NCBI RefSeq assembly: GCF_001426645.1
Contig: NZ_LMEX01000002.1
Location: 950,322-1,014,321 of the forward strand
DNA length: 64,000 bases
Direction of reading: 5' to 3'
Source of the DNA: Rhodanobacter sp. Root480
GTDB lineage: Bacteria > Pseudomonadota > Gammaproteobacteria > Xanthomonadales > Rhodanobacteraceae
In this document: piece by piece, positions 50,366 to 58,971 of the stretch
Layout of the letters: every line of letters starts with the position of its first letter
Position numbering within the stretch: position 1 is the first letter of the stretch
Position numbers and translations under genes: made by a program
Notes under the pieces: generated by a model
The model's input: the letters and a program-made list of their open reading frames with translations, nothing else
The model's database searches: none
What the model was told of the DNA's origin: nothing

Positions 50366-50379
50366 TGTTAGCGCTAACA
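50366..50379. promoter_or_regulatory. Perfect LacI-type operator before xylB
   Basis: TGTTAGCGCTAACA, a perfect 14-bp palindrome. It is the strongest copy of the regulon motif in the window. Confidence 0.85.
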
Positions 50380-50553
50380 TTCATCTAAACAAAAAAATGC
50401 CCGTCTGGCAATATGCCCCCAGATTCAACGCCCGCAGGCGGAAAAGGACGCAACCACGGACTTTACCCCACCCGGCGGAAATTGCATGCCGCAACGCAAA
50501 ATCCCCCGCATTCACCGGCATGCCGTGTCGTGGTGATTCCGGAACGCTGCGGC

Positions 50554-50567
50554 TATCATGGCGAGAC
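50554..50567 (+). promoter_or_regulatory. Probable promoter -10 region of the tRNA-Ile gene
   Basis: TATCAT at 50554-50559 is followed by a GC-rich discriminator (GGCGAGAC) and the mature tRNA 5' end at 50568. This would give an almost leaderless tRNA transcript. The -35 (TGGTGA at 50531-50536, 17-base spacer) is weak. Confidence 0.45.
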
Positions 50568-50889
50568 GGGCCTGTAGCTCAATGGTTAGAGCAGGGGACT
50601 CATCGAAATGGTGCCGCCACGGCGTAATCCGTGGATGGAATCGGGATGAATTCAGGGAAACCTCAGCGGCGCGCAACGCGGCCGGTGGCAACCCTGAGCC
50701 AAGCCGCCGGTACACCGACGGAAGGTGCAGAGACTACCTGAGGGCTACAGCGCCCTTGATCACAGGCTCGAGCGTCCCGCACCCCACCTGCCCCATCGGC
50801 AGAGGGTGAAGAGATAGTCCGCTCCGGAGGGAAACCCCCGGCACAAGCGAATCCCTTGGTTCCAGGTTCGAGTCCTGGCGGGCCCACCA
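50568..50889 (+). tRNA. tRNA-Ile(CAU), split by a group I intron
   Basis: The exons (50568-50603 and 50850-50889) join to a 76-base tRNA with encoded CCA. The acceptor stem is GGGCCTG / CGGGCCC, the D stem GCTC / GAGC, the anticodon stem GGGGA / TCCCT, the loop CTCATAA with anticodon CAT, and the T arm CCAGG-TTCGAGT-CCTGG. A CAU anticodon with this body (G27-U43, A37) fits the minor isoleucine tRNA whose C34 is turned to lysidine to read AUA, rather than methionine tRNAs. The intron follows position 36, within the anticodon loop. Because this tRNA is normally single-copy and essential, cell viability would depend on splicing. Confidence 0.92.
50604..50849 (+). ncRNA. Group I self-splicing intron (Azoarcus-like, IC3 type), 246 nt
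   Basis: Conserved core elements are visible. P2 is CCACGG (50617-50622) with CCGTGG (50629-50634). P4 is TCAGGG (50652-50657) with CCCTGA (50692-50697) around the J4/5 GAAACC and GGCAACC. P7 is GACTA (50732-50736) with TAGTC (50815-50819), preceded by GGTGCAGA. A P8-side stem is AGGGC / GCCCT (50741-50745 / 50752-50756). P9 is CCGG.GG with a GAAA tetraloop and the complement (50824-50841). The intron ends in G (omega-G) at 50849. A GTG at 50611-50613 can pair with the 5' exon CAT, leaving the conserved U-G at the splice site. It has no ORF, so no homing endonuclease. Same insertion site as the Azoarcus tRNA-Ile intron. Confidence 0.9.
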
Positions 50890-50961
50890 TCCAGTGAATC
50901 CGCGCGCGGGTTGTTACCGGATTCCGGCGTGCGATCCACCCGTGGCTGCCCGCGAAAGCCC

Positions 50962-51900
50962 TCAATTCACCAGATGTCCGTATCTTTCCGCCAGGCTGAT
51001 GGTGGCTGTCATGCCCGCGTTGAACTCCAGGAAGTCAGCTTCGATCCCGTCGCTGAAGATCACCCCGTAGCCCGCCATCTGCGAGACAAGCTGCAGCGGC
51101 TCGGTTCGGGTGACTTGCCCGAACACCAACTCGACTTGCGTCGTGCGGCTGGGGAATGGTTCGCGCACCGTGAACTGCAGATGGTCTGCATCCCAGGCAA
51201 AGCCATGTTCCCACATGAGCTGTGCCGACCCCGCAAGCGCGTGGCCGGCGATGCCGGCGGCGCCCGCCAACAGGCTCTGAAACCACCCCGTCGAACCCAG
51301 GCCCGTCGACACGATGAGTCCACTGGACGAGTGGGTCTCCGAGCGCGCCCCCTGCTGGATCTGGTAACGCGCGGACACGTGCGACCGCGGCCCGATGAAA
51401 AGGTCGTTGACCGCAAAAAGCTCCTGTCCATCGCTCAGGGCCGCTCGCGCCATGGTTACGCGGCTTAGCGAACGCCTGCCGGCGATGGCCTCCTTCGCAA
51501 TGGTGGACAGGTCCCCGACCTCGAAGGGAAGCAGCACACCGTCCCAACGCGCCGGATCGGGGTTGACCCCGATGACCGGTTGCGCGCCCTTGAGGTACTT
51601 GAGCGTGTTGGCGACAAGGCCATCCTGGCCCAGGACCACCACCAGCGCATCCGGCGCGAAGAGGTAATTCGCCAGGAAACCCCGATCCAGTCGATGCACC
51701 CGCCCGAAGCGACCCAAGGTTGCCTCGGACGTTTCAACCGCCTGCTGATAGATGCGGTGCTCGGCTTCATAGTCGGAAAAATCCGCGCCGAGGTGTTCCA
51801 CGTAGAAGCGTGCCTGCTCGATCGTGTTGAAGCGCGCGATCAGCTCCTCAAGCCGCGTCTTGCGGGTCACCAGCACGATCCGCTGGTTGAGTGCATCCAT
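50962..51900 (-). CDS. NAD-kinase-like protein (diacylglycerol/NAD kinase superfamily)
   Basis: About 312 residues. Seen are VVVLGQDGLVANTLKYLKGA near residue 90 and VIGVNPDP, equivalent to the nucleotide-binding GGDGT region of NAD kinases but with GQDGL, so the second glycine is replaced while the aspartate stays. NDLFIGPRSHVSARYQIQ near residue 175 and SSGLIVSTGLGSTGWFQSL near residue 205 match the NE/D and SxGSTGW-type motifs. It could phosphorylate NAD, or be a relative with another substrate. It starts four bases after the stop of the SPFH gene, so both form an operon. An in-frame reading upstream (51936) overlaps that gene and is unlikely. Confidence 0.75.
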   Translation of the reverse strand: MDALNQRIVLVTRKTRLEELIARFNTIEQARFYVEHLGADFSDYEAEHRIYQQAVETSEATLGRFGRVHRLDRGFLANYLFAPDALVVVLGQDGLVANTLKYLKGAQPVIGVNPDPARWDGVLLPFEVGDLSTIAKEAIAGRRSLSRVTMARAALSDGQELFAVNDLFIGPRSHVSARYQIQQGARSETHSSSGLIVSTGLGSTGWFQSLLAGAAGIAGHALAGSAQLMWEHGFAWDADHLQFTVREPFPSRTTQVELVFGQVTRTEPLQLVSQMAGYGVIFSDGIEADFLEFNAGMTATISLAERYGHLVN

Positions 51901-51904
51901 GGCG

Positions 51905-52936
51905 TCAGGCCTTCGCTGCCGGCTTGGGGCGCCCATGCGTCAATTGCTGCAGCAAATCGGGGGAGATGTTGAGTTCGCCGATCCGCTCGGCGTTTGCCGC
52001 CAATCCCTGGAATGCCTGGGCGATCAGCACGTTCGGGTCCGCCTGCCCCACCATCAGGGCCTGCAGCACTTTCGGATCGACGCCCTGCACCGCCTTCATG
52101 CTCGCGGCGATCCCGTAGGCCTTGGCGTCGGCTTCCGTCTGCGCGTTGGTGGCACGCAGCATGGTCAGGCTCTTGTTCTTCTCTTCCAGCGCGATGCGGC
52201 CGGCCAGATCCTGATCCTGGATCGCCTGACGTTTGGCCAATACGGCCTGCTCGGCTTCCAGTTGTGCCTCGCGGATCTGGCGTTTTTTCGCTTCCACAGC
52301 GATCTCGGTATTGAGCTCGTTCTCCTTGACCGCGCGCTCCTGCTCGATCGCGGCGTTGCGGCGCACATAGGTCGCATCGTCCGCCTGCTTGAGAATCTGC
52401 TCGCGAACCTGCGCCTCCAGCGCCCGGGCGGTTTCCGGGTTGGGCTTCACGGCGAGAATCGCGAAGTTGACCAGCTCAAGCCCGAGGCTGGGCAGGCCAT
52501 CCGCGCGCTGCAAACCCTCGCGCACGACCTGCACCAGATGATCGGAGCCCTGCAGCAATTGCTGCAATGTCTGGCTCTGCAACACCGAACGCAGTTGTAC
52601 CTGCACGGTATTGACGACGCGCTGGGGGAGCTTGGTCCAGTCTTCGGAGGCATAGCTGCCGTCCGATTTGAGGGTGAAGTTCATCAAGGCGGCGAGCGTG
52701 GCCGGCTTGGACACGCGATAGGTGACCTGGCCCTGGACCGTCACGACCTGAAAGTCGCTGCTGACTTCCTGGAACATGAACGGGGCATCCACGCTTTCAA
52801 GCGGAATCGAAACCAGGGTGGCGCTGGGTGCGAAATACCAGAACGTGAGGCCCGTGCCCTCACGAGTCGATTTACCGTTCTTGTACTGGATGAGGTAGGT
52901 GCTTGGATTGGCTTTGACGTACCGAAAACCGAACAT
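51905..52936 (-). CDS. SPFH / band 7 domain protein
   Basis: About 343 residues. The SPFH domain covers roughly residues 10-200 (YLIQYKNGKSTREGTGLTFW, SSDFQVVTVQGQVTYRVSKP). It is followed by a long charged coiled coil (about 210-290, AAIEQERAVKENELNTEIAV and KKRQIREAQLEAEQAVLAKR). The C-terminal tail carries ALMVGQADPNVLIAQAFQGL. No clear N-terminal membrane anchor is seen, unlike HflK/HflC or flotillins, so membrane association would be by the domain itself or oligomers. Start ATG 52936 follows AGGGATACGACC. Operon with the NAD-kinase-like gene. Function unknown; SPFH proteins scaffold membrane microdomains or proteases. Confidence 0.8.
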   Translation of the reverse strand: MFGFRYVKANPSTYLIQYKNGKSTREGTGLTFWYFAPSATLVSIPLESVDAPFMFQEVSSDFQVVTVQGQVTYRVSKPATLAALMNFTLKSDGSYASEDWTKLPQRVVNTVQVQLRSVLQSQTLQQLLQGSDHLVQVVREGLQRADGLPSLGLELVNFAILAVKPNPETARALEAQVREQILKQADDATYVRRNAAIEQERAVKENELNTEIAVEAKKRQIREAQLEAEQAVLAKRQAIQDQDLAGRIALEEKNKSLTMLRATNAQTEADAKAYGIAASMKAVQGVDPKVLQALMVGQADPNVLIAQAFQGLAANAERIGELNISPDLLQQLTHGRPKPAAKA

Positions 52937-53104
52937 GGTCGTATCCCTGGTTGAATTGAATGATGACGTGCATGTGGCCTTGGTGAAGGCCGACTTACAC
53001 CCGAGTATTCCCTTCTCCTGCCTCGTTTCCCCGGTGTGCCCGCCGACGACCCGCGTGGTGAACGCTTGGACGCGCGTCCAGCGTATCAATTGCCATAACC
53101 GCGC

Positions 53105-53986
53105 TCACGAGCGATCCGGCGCCTGCCGTTGCAGCCAGTCGCCCAATTGATGCAGCACCTGGCTGCGGCCCGGCTCGGCCTCGTTGAAAAGCTCGTGGTA
53201 CAGCATCGAGAAAAAGCGCGTGGTGAGCTGGCCGCCGGGGGCGGCGGCGCGCGAGAAATCGCTGCTGCCGGAGGGGTCGACCAGTGCGTCGCTGCCGGAG
53301 ACCAGCAGCAAGGTGGGGACGTGCAGCCGCGCGGCATCGGCGATGCTGGAGGCGCCCGCGCGAAAGATGAAGTCGGCCAGCCGCGGGGTGATCCAGCCAT
53401 GGCGCAGGGGATCGGCGCGATACGCGGCGACCCTTGCACGGTCGTGCGAGATGCGGCCGAAACTCAGGCCGCTGCGCAGCGGCAGGTTCGGCGTCATCCG
53501 GTTCAGCACGCGGGCCAGCGCACGGCGCCAGCGCGGCTCCCAGCTGCGCAGCGCGGGTGAACTGAGGATCACGGCGCCGGGTGCGATGCGGCCATCCAGC
53601 ACACTGCGCGCCACCACCACACCGCCCATGCTGTGGCCAAGCACCAGCGGTACGCAGCCCAGCGTGCAGGCGTAATCGCGGTGGATCGCCGTCAGGTCCT
53701 GCAGCAGATCGTCGTCGTGGCGCAGCGCGCCGCGGCGGCCGGGCGTCCTGCCGTGGCCGCGCTGGTCGTAGCTGCGCACGGCGTAGCCACGGGCGCCCAG
53801 CCACTGCGCAAGCTCCGCATAGCGCCCGCTGTGCTCGCTCAGGCCGTGGACGATCAGCACGGCGCCGCGCGCCTGGGCCAGCGGCCAGTCGCGCACGAAA
53901 ATCGGCTGACCATCGGCCATCGTCAGCCACGATTCCACGGCTTGCGCATCACTCTGGCGCGACGCCGGTTGCAGCGGTTGCTTCAC
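53105..53986 (-). CDS. Alpha/beta hydrolase, monoacylglycerol lipase-like
   Basis: About 293 residues. The fold shows VLIVHGLSEHSGRYAELAQW near residue 50, YDQRGHGRTPGRRG, the nucleophile serine in VLGHSMGGVVVARS near residue 120, and acid and base in LLVSGSDALVDP near residue 235 and MLYHELFNE near residue 265. This pattern is the Hydrolase_4 / lysophospholipase group (COG2267). It probably cleaves mono- or lysolipid esters in the cytoplasm. No signal peptide. The GTG start at 53986 has GGGAGGATGGG just upstream. A longer frame upstream is low in family similarity. Separate from the SPFH operon by 168 bases. Confidence 0.82.
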   Translation of the reverse strand: MKQPLQPASRQSDAQAVESWLTMADGQPIFVRDWPLAQARGAVLIVHGLSEHSGRYAELAQWLGARGYAVRSYDQRGHGRTPGRRGALRHDDDLLQDLTAIHRDYACTLGCVPLVLGHSMGGVVVARSVLDGRIAPGAVILSSPALRSWEPRWRRALARVLNRMTPNLPLRSGLSFGRISHDRARVAAYRADPLRHGWITPRLADFIFRAGASSIADAARLHVPTLLLVSGSDALVDPSGSSDFSRAAAPGGQLTTRFFSMLYHELFNEAEPGRSQVLHQLGDWLQRQAPDRS

Positions 53987-54123
53987 CCCATCCTCCCGTG
54001 CTGAGCTTCCATCGCGAGCCAACCACCCGCGGCGGCGAAACCTTGATAGTGACATGGGGCGCGGCCGCCGCGCGCCGCGCGCGATCCAATTGAGCACTCC
54101 GGTACCGCCCCCATATCTGACCG

Positions 54124-57100
54124 ATGAGCTCCTCCGTGCCCACGCAGCACCCGTCGCCGAGTCCTTCCCCGCTGGATGATTTCCACCCGGCGGTGGCGGC
54201 ATGGTTCCGCCGCACGTTTCCCGCGCTCACGGCGGCGCAGGCGGCGGCGTGGCCGTCGATCCGCGCCGGCAACCACACATTGGTGGCGGCGCCGACCGGG
54301 TCGGGCAAGACGCTGACCGCCTTCCTGGCCGCCATCGACGAACTGGTGCGCGAGGGCGTGGCGCACGGCGGCGTGCTGGCCGACGCCACCACCGTGGTCT
54401 ACGTGTCGCCACTGAAGGCGCTGTCCAACGACATCCATATCAACCTCGACGCGCCGCTGGAAGGCATCCGCGCCGAGCTGGAAACACTGGGCCTGCCCGA
54501 CGTGGCGATCCGCACCGCCGTGCGCACCGGCGATACGCCGCAGGCCGAGCGCAACGCGCTGCGCAAGCAACCGCCGCACATCCTGGTGACCACGCCCGAA
54601 TCGCTGTACGTGCTGCTGGGTTCGGCCTCGGGCCGCGCCATGTTGTCGGGCGTGCGGTCGGTGATCGTGGACGAGATCCACGCCATCGCCGGCAGCAAGC
54701 GCGGCTCGCACCTGGCGCTATCGCTGGAGCGTCTGCAGTCGCTGTGCCAGCGGCCGCTGTTGCGGATCGGGTTGTCGGCGACGCAGAAGCCCATAGAAAA
54801 GGTCGCCGACTTTTTGGTCGGCGACGCTCCTGCTCCTCCCCCTGCATGCAGGGGGAGGTTGGGAGGGGGTAACGCTCTTGATCTTGAGTCCACGAGCAAG
54901 AGCACCCCACCCCAACCCTCCCCTGCGCGCAGGGGAGGGAGCAGAAGCGCAACCATCATCAACGTGGGCCATACCCGCCCCCGCGACCTCGCCATCGAAG
55001 TGCCGCCGGTACCGCTGGAAGCGGTGATGTCCAACGACAGCTGGGAGCTGGTCTACAACCGGCTGGCGCAGCTGGTGCAGGCGCATCGCACCACGCTGAT
55101 CTTCGTCAACACGCGGCGCATGGCCGAGCGCGCCGCGCGGCACTTGTCGGAGCGGCTGGGCAAGGAAGTGGTCGCCGCGCATCACGGCAGCCTGGCGAAG
55201 GAGCAGCGGCTGGACGCGGAGCAGCGGCTGAAGCGCGGCGAATTGTCGGTGCTGGTGGCCACCGCTTCGCTGGAGCTGGGCATCGACATCGGCGAAGTGG
55301 ACCTGGTCTGCCAGCTCGGCTCGCCGCGCTCGATCGCCGCGTTCCTGCAGCGGGCCGGCCGCTCCGGCCACAGCATCGACGGCACGCCGAAGGCGCGGCT
55401 GTTTCCGGCCACCCGCGACGATCTGGTCGAATGCACGGCCCTGCTCGACTGCGTGCGTCGCGGCGAGCTCGATGCGCTGATCCTGCCGCCACAGCCGCTG
55501 GACGTGCTGGCGCAGCAGATCGTGGCCGAAGTGGCCTGCCAGGAATGGACCGAGGACGCGCTGTACACGCTGGTGCGCCGCGCGTATCCGTACCGCGATC
55601 TTTCGCGCGCCGATTTCGATGCCGTGGTGCGCATGCTGGCCGAGGGTTTCACCACCCGCCAGGGGCCGCGCGCGGCGTATATCCATCGCGACGCGGTGCA
55701 TGGTCAGTTGCGGGCGCGGCGCAGCGCCCGGCTCACCGCACTCACCTCCGGCGGCACCATTCCCGATACCGCCGACTACAAGGTGGTGCTGGAGCCGCAG
55801 GCGATCATCGTGGGCACGGTGAACGAGGATTTCGCGGTCGAGAGCATGGCCGGCGACATCTTCCAGCTGGGCAACACCAGCTACCGCATCCAGCGCGTGG
55901 AGCGTGATCGCTTGCGCGTGGAAGACGCGCGCGGCGCGCCGCCCAGCATTCCGTTCTGGCTGGGCGAAGCGCCCGGGCGCAGTGATGAATTGTCGTTCGG
56001 CGTGTCGCGGCTGCGCGAGGAGATCGCCGCTCTGCTTGAGCCCCTCTCCCGCTTGCGGGAGAGGGGTGGGGGAGAGGGTACGGTGCTTGCCGAGCACTCG
56101 CGCGCGCCCGAGCCCTCTCCCCCGGCCCCTCTCCCGCAAGCGGGAGAGGGGGGCAAGGCGCGGGCGCTCGCGTGGCTGCATGACGAACTCGGCCTCGCCG
56201 ACGCCGCCGCCCAGCAACTCGTCGACTATCTCGCCCGCGCCAAATCCGCGCTCGGCGTCCTGCCCAGCCAGCACACGCTGGTGCTGGAACGCTTCTTCGA
56301 CGAATCCGGCGGCACCCAGCTGGTGATCCACACGCCGTGGGGCAGCCACATCAATCGCGCGTGGGGGCTGGCGCTGCGCAAGCGATTCTGTCGCCAGTTC
56401 AACTTCGAGCTGCAGGCGGCCGCGACCGAGGATGCGATCGTGCTGTCGCTGTCCACCAGCCACAGCTTTCCGCTGGAGGAGGTGGCCCACTACCTGCACT
56501 CCAACACCGCCGAGCACGTGCTGGTGCAGGCGTTGCTGGATGCGCCGCTGTTCCCCGCGCGCTGGCGCTGGAATGCCGTGACCGCATTGGCGCTGCCGCG
56601 CTTCACCGGTGGCAAGCGCACGCCGCCGCCGTTGCAGCGGATGAAAAGCGAGGACCTGCTGGCCGCCGTATTCCCCGACCAGGTGGCCTGCCTGGAAAAC
56701 ATCGTGGGCGAGCGCGAGGTGCCCGACCATCCGCTGGTCAACCAGACCATGCACGACTGCCTGCGCGAGGCGATGGACGTGGACGGCCTGCTGCGCATCC
56801 TGCGTTCGCTGGAAGCGGGCAAGATCGCCATCGTGGCGCGCGACCTCACCGGCCCCAGCCCGCTGGCGGCCGAGGTGTTGAACGCGGCGCCGTATGCGTT
56901 CCTCGATGACGCGCCACTGGAGGAACGCCGCACCCAGGCGGTGCAGACACGGCGCTGGAGCGCCGACGATGCCGACGACCTGGGCCGGCTCGATCCCGAC
57001 GCGATCGCCGCCGTGCGCGAGGAGGCCTGGCCGCAGGTGCGCGATGCCGACGAGATGCACGAGGCACTGACGCTGCTGGGGTTTGTCACCGAGGCGGAAG

Positions 57101-58785
57101 TCGACGCCAACGCGGGCTGGAGCGAACGGTTGCAAGTGTTGGCCAGGGCAAGGCGCGCCACCCTGTTCGCTCCCACAGGGGCATGGACGTCCGCCGAACA
57201 GCTGCCCATCTGGCTGGCGCTTCATCCTGACACGGTGATGCAGCCATCGATTGCCGCCCCGGCCGAATACGCCGCGCAAACCTGGACGCGCGAGGACGCG
57301 CTGCTGGAACTGCTGCGCCGTCGCCTGGGCGGGCTCGGCCCGGTCACCGTGGCCGCGCTGGCCGGATCGATGGCGGTGCAAGCGGTGGAGGTCGAACAGG
57401 CGCTGCTGCGCCTGCAAACCGAAGGTTTCGTGATGCAGGGACGCTTCACCGCGGAGGCCAGCGCCACCGAATGGTGCGAGCGCCACCTGCTGGCACGCAT
57501 CCACCGCTACACGATCGGCCGCCTGCGCCGCGAGATCGAGCCGGTCAGCCGGCGCGACCTGATGCGTTTCCTGTTCGACTGGCAGCATGTATCGGCCGCT
57601 GCGCGGCTCAATGGGCCGGATGCGCTGGCGGCCACGCTGGCGCAACTGGAGGGCTACGAAGCGGCAGCGGGTGCGTGGGAGTCGGAAATCCTGCCTGCGC
57701 GCGTCGCCGACTATTCGATCGGCTGGCTGGACGATCTGTGTCGCGCGGGGCGCATCGGCTGGACCCGGCTGCGCAGCGGTGGCGGCAGCGGCGGGCCGGT
57801 GCGCAGCACGCCGATCGTGTTGCTGCCGCGGCGTGAGATGGCCGTCTGGACGTCCGTCGCGGAACGTGAGTCGACCGACGCCGCGTTGTCGTCGCGCGCC
57901 CAGGCCGTGGCCGATGCCCTGGCCGAACGCGGCGCGCTGTTTTTCGACGAGTTGATGGATGCCACGCGCTTGCTGCGCACCGAGCTGGAAAATGCGCTGG
58001 GTGAGCTGGTGGCCGCCGGCCAGGTTCGTGCCGACAGTTTTGCGGGCTTGCGCGCGCTGCTGCTGCCGGCGGCCAAACGCGATGGCGGCCGGCATCGGCG
58101 GGTGCGGCGGCATCAGCTGAGCAGCATCGAGGACGCGGGGCGGTGGTCGTTGGTGCGCAGCGCTGCACGGACGGATGAGCGGTCGCGGCAAGAGCGGCCC
58201 CTCTCCTCAATCCTCTCCCACCCGCAAGGGGACTCCCTTCGGTCGCCAACGGGGAGAGGAGGCGATGGTGGCGCTTCGCGCCGATTGGATTCGAATGAAG
58301 CGGAAACGGAGCATGTCGCACGCACCCTGCTTCGCCGCTACGGTGTGGTGTTCTGGAAATTGCTGGAGCGCGAAGCGCCATGGTTGCCGTCATGGCGCGA
58401 CCTGCTGCGCGTGTATCACCGGCTGGAGGCGCGCGGTGAGATTCGCGGCGGGCGTTTTGTCGAAGGCCTGGTCGGCGAGCAGTTCGCGCTGCCCGAGGCC
58501 ATCGCCCCGCTGCGTGCGGTGCGCAGGCGCGCCGATGACGGCGAGCTGGTGTCGGTCAGCGGCAGCGATCCGCTGAACCTGGTCGGCACCGTATTGGTGG
58601 GCGACAAGGTGGCGGCGTTGGCCGGTTCACGCGTGCTGTACCGCGACGGCGCACCGATCGCGGCGCTGGTCGGCGGCAAGGTCAGCGCGCTGGTGGAGTT
58701 GTCCGCAGCCGATCAGCAACGCGCGAAGCACGTGCTGCTGCGCTATCCACCGTCGCAGCCGGAAGTACCGGCGGTGGCGCCCTGA
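54124..58785 (+). CDS. lhr: Lhr-type ATP-dependent DNA/RNA helicase with three in-frame repeat insertions
   Basis: About 1553 residues. The helicase motif [21 protein letters not shown] is near residue 56, motif [17 protein letters not shown] near residue 180, [10 protein letters not shown] (motif III) near residue 217, and motif [15 protein letters not shown] near residue 415. A winged helix and Lhr core domain follow, then a long C-terminal region as in E. coli Lhr (1538 residues). Lhr enzymes unwind nucleic acids with 3'-5' polarity in DNA repair. Oddity: three palindromic repeats interrupt the protein in frame at about residues 236-274, 640-676 and 1359-1380. These give Pro/Gly/Arg-rich linkers between conserved motifs. 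They fall outside catalytic motifs, so the protein is probably functional. Confidence 0.93.
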   Translation: MSSSVPTQHPSPSPSPLDDFHPAVAAWFRRTFPALTAAQAAAWPSIRAGNHTLVAAPTGSGKTLTAFLAAIDELVREGVAHGGVLADATTVVYVSPLKALSNDIHINLDAPLEGIRAELETLGLPDVAIRTAVRTGDTPQAERNALRKQPPHILVTTPESLYVLLGSASGRAMLSGVRSVIVDEIHAIAGSKRGSHLALSLERLQSLCQRPLLRIGLSATQKPIEKVADFLVGDAPAPPPACRGRLGGGNALDLESTSKSTPPQPSPARRGGSRSATIINVGHTRPRDLAIEVPPVPLEAVMSNDSWELVYNRLAQLVQAHRTTLIFVNTRRMAERAARHLSERLGKEVVAAHHGSLAKEQRLDAEQRLKRGELSVLVATASLELGIDIGEVDLVCQLGSPRSIAAFLQRAGRSGHSIDGTPKARLFPATRDDLVECTALLDCVRRGELDALILPPQPLDVLAQQIVAEVACQEWTEDALYTLVRRAYPYRDLSRADFDAVVRMLAEGFTTRQGPRAAYIHRDAVHGQLRARRSARLTALTSGGTIPDTADYKVVLEPQAIIVGTVNEDFAVESMAGDIFQLGNTSYRIQRVERDRLRVEDARGAPPSIPFWLGEAPGRSDELSFGVSRLREEIAALLEPLSRLRERGGGEGTVLAEHSRAPEPSPPAPLPQAGEGGKARALAWLHDELGLADAAAQQLVDYLARAKSALGVLPSQHTLVLERFFDESGGTQLVIHTPWGSHINRAWGLALRKRFCRQFNFELQAAATEDAIVLSLSTSHSFPLEEVAHYLHSNTAEHVLVQALLDAPLFPARWRWNAVTALALPRFTGGKRTPPPLQRMKSEDLLAAVFPDQVACLENIVGEREVPDHPLVNQTMHDCLREAMDVDGLLRILRSLEAGKIAIVARDLTGPSPLAAEVLNAAPYAFLDDAPLEERRTQAVQTRRWSADDADDLGRLDPDAIAAVREEAWPQVRDADEMHEALTLLGFVTEAEVDANAGWSERLQVLARARRATLFAPTGAWTSAEQLPIWLALHPDTVMQPSIAAPAEYAAQTWTREDALLELLRRRLGGLGPVTVAALAGSMAVQAVEVEQALLRLQTEGFVMQGRFTAEASATEWCERHLLARIHRYTIGRLRREIEPVSRRDLMRFLFDWQHVSAAARLNGPDALAATLAQLEGYEAAAGAWESEILPARVADYSIGWLDDLCRAGRIGWTRLRSGGGSGGPVRSTPIVLLPRREMAVWTSVAERESTDAALSSRAQAVADALAERGALFFDELMDATRLLRTELENALGELVAAGQVRADSFAGLRALLLPAAKRDGGRHRRVRRHQLSSIEDAGRWSLVRSAARTDERSRQERPLSSILSHPQGDSLRSPTGRGGDGGASRRLDSNEAETEHVARTLLRRYGVVFWKLLEREAPWLPSWRDLLRVYHRLEARGEIRGGRFVEGLVGEQFALPEAIAPLRAVRRRADDGELVSVSGSDPLNLVGTVLVGDKVAALAGSRVLYRDGAPIAALVGGKVSALVELSAADQQRAKHVLLRYPPSQPEVPAVAP
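54831..54943. repeat. Palindromic repeat element inserted in lhr (copy A)
   Basis: Two GC-rich hairpins, CTCCCCCTGC/GCAGGGGGAG (54836-54857) and CCTCCCCTGC/GCAGGGGAGG (54918-54939), flank a 60-base centre. The whole is an imperfect inverted repeat. In lhr it separates [18 protein letters not shown] from [19 protein letters not shown], which are adjacent in other Lhr proteins. The 39 bases at 54832-54870 recur at 60098-60136 with one mismatch. Confidence 0.85.
56041..56151. repeat. Palindromic repeat element inserted in lhr (copy B)
   Basis: The 26-base hairpin CCCCTCTCCCGC TT GCGGGAGAGGGG (56041-56066) is matched at the far end by a second copy with an AA loop (56126-56151). Between them lies GTGGGGGAGAGGG and its approximate complement. 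The element is 111 bp, exactly 37 codons, and keeps the lhr frame. Confidence 0.88.
58198..58262. repeat. Palindromic repeat element inserted in lhr (copy C)
   Basis: CCCCTCTCCTC, CCTCTCCCACCCGC and CGGGGAGAGGAGG form an imperfect inverted repeat related to copies A and B. It is read in frame as a Ser/Pro/Gly/Arg-rich linker ([20 protein letters not shown]). Confidence 0.65.
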
Positions 58786-58786
58786 G

Positions 58787-58945
58787 GTGGGTTGCCTGCC
58801 GATATTGCTGTTGTTTCCCACGGGGTTCGGTATCGGTTACCTGATTGCCGGCAACCTTGGCGCGTTGTGGGGTGCCGGTGTCGGCCTGCTGCTGGGTGTG
58901 TTGCTGATGATCGCCTTCATCAAGGCCTTGCGCGGCCGGCGCTGA
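58787..58945 (+). CDS. 52-residue hydrophobic small ORF after lhr
   Basis: A GTG one base after the lhr stop opens a frame for about 52 residues: start VGCLPILLLFPTGFGIGYL, then IAGNLGALWGAGVGLLLG and VLLMIAFIKALRGRR. This reads as two glycine-rich membrane helices with a basic cytoplasmic end, a composition not expected from random GC-rich sequence. The start is uncertain; no separate ribosome binding site is seen, so coupling to lhr would be needed. Family not recognised. Ends 26 bases before the convergent nagX stop. Confidence 0.45.
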   Translation: MGCLPILLLFPTGFGIGYLIAGNLGALWGAGVGLLLGVLLMIAFIKALRGRR

Positions 58946-58971
58946 ACCTCGAGGCCTTCCCACACAGGTAC

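Noticed and set aside
50568-50889. tRNA-linked genomic island or attachment site
   Set aside because: No integrase, no direct repeat of the tRNA 3' end and no phage-like genes are seen downstream. The insert is an intron, not an integration scar.
54718-58191. A 1157-codon open frame on the minus strand across lhr
   Set aside because: It mirrors lhr codons in a high-GC genome, has no family motif and low-complexity His/Arg/Gln-rich sequence. Similar antisense frames over rpoD, GH115 and GH3 were rejected for the same reason.
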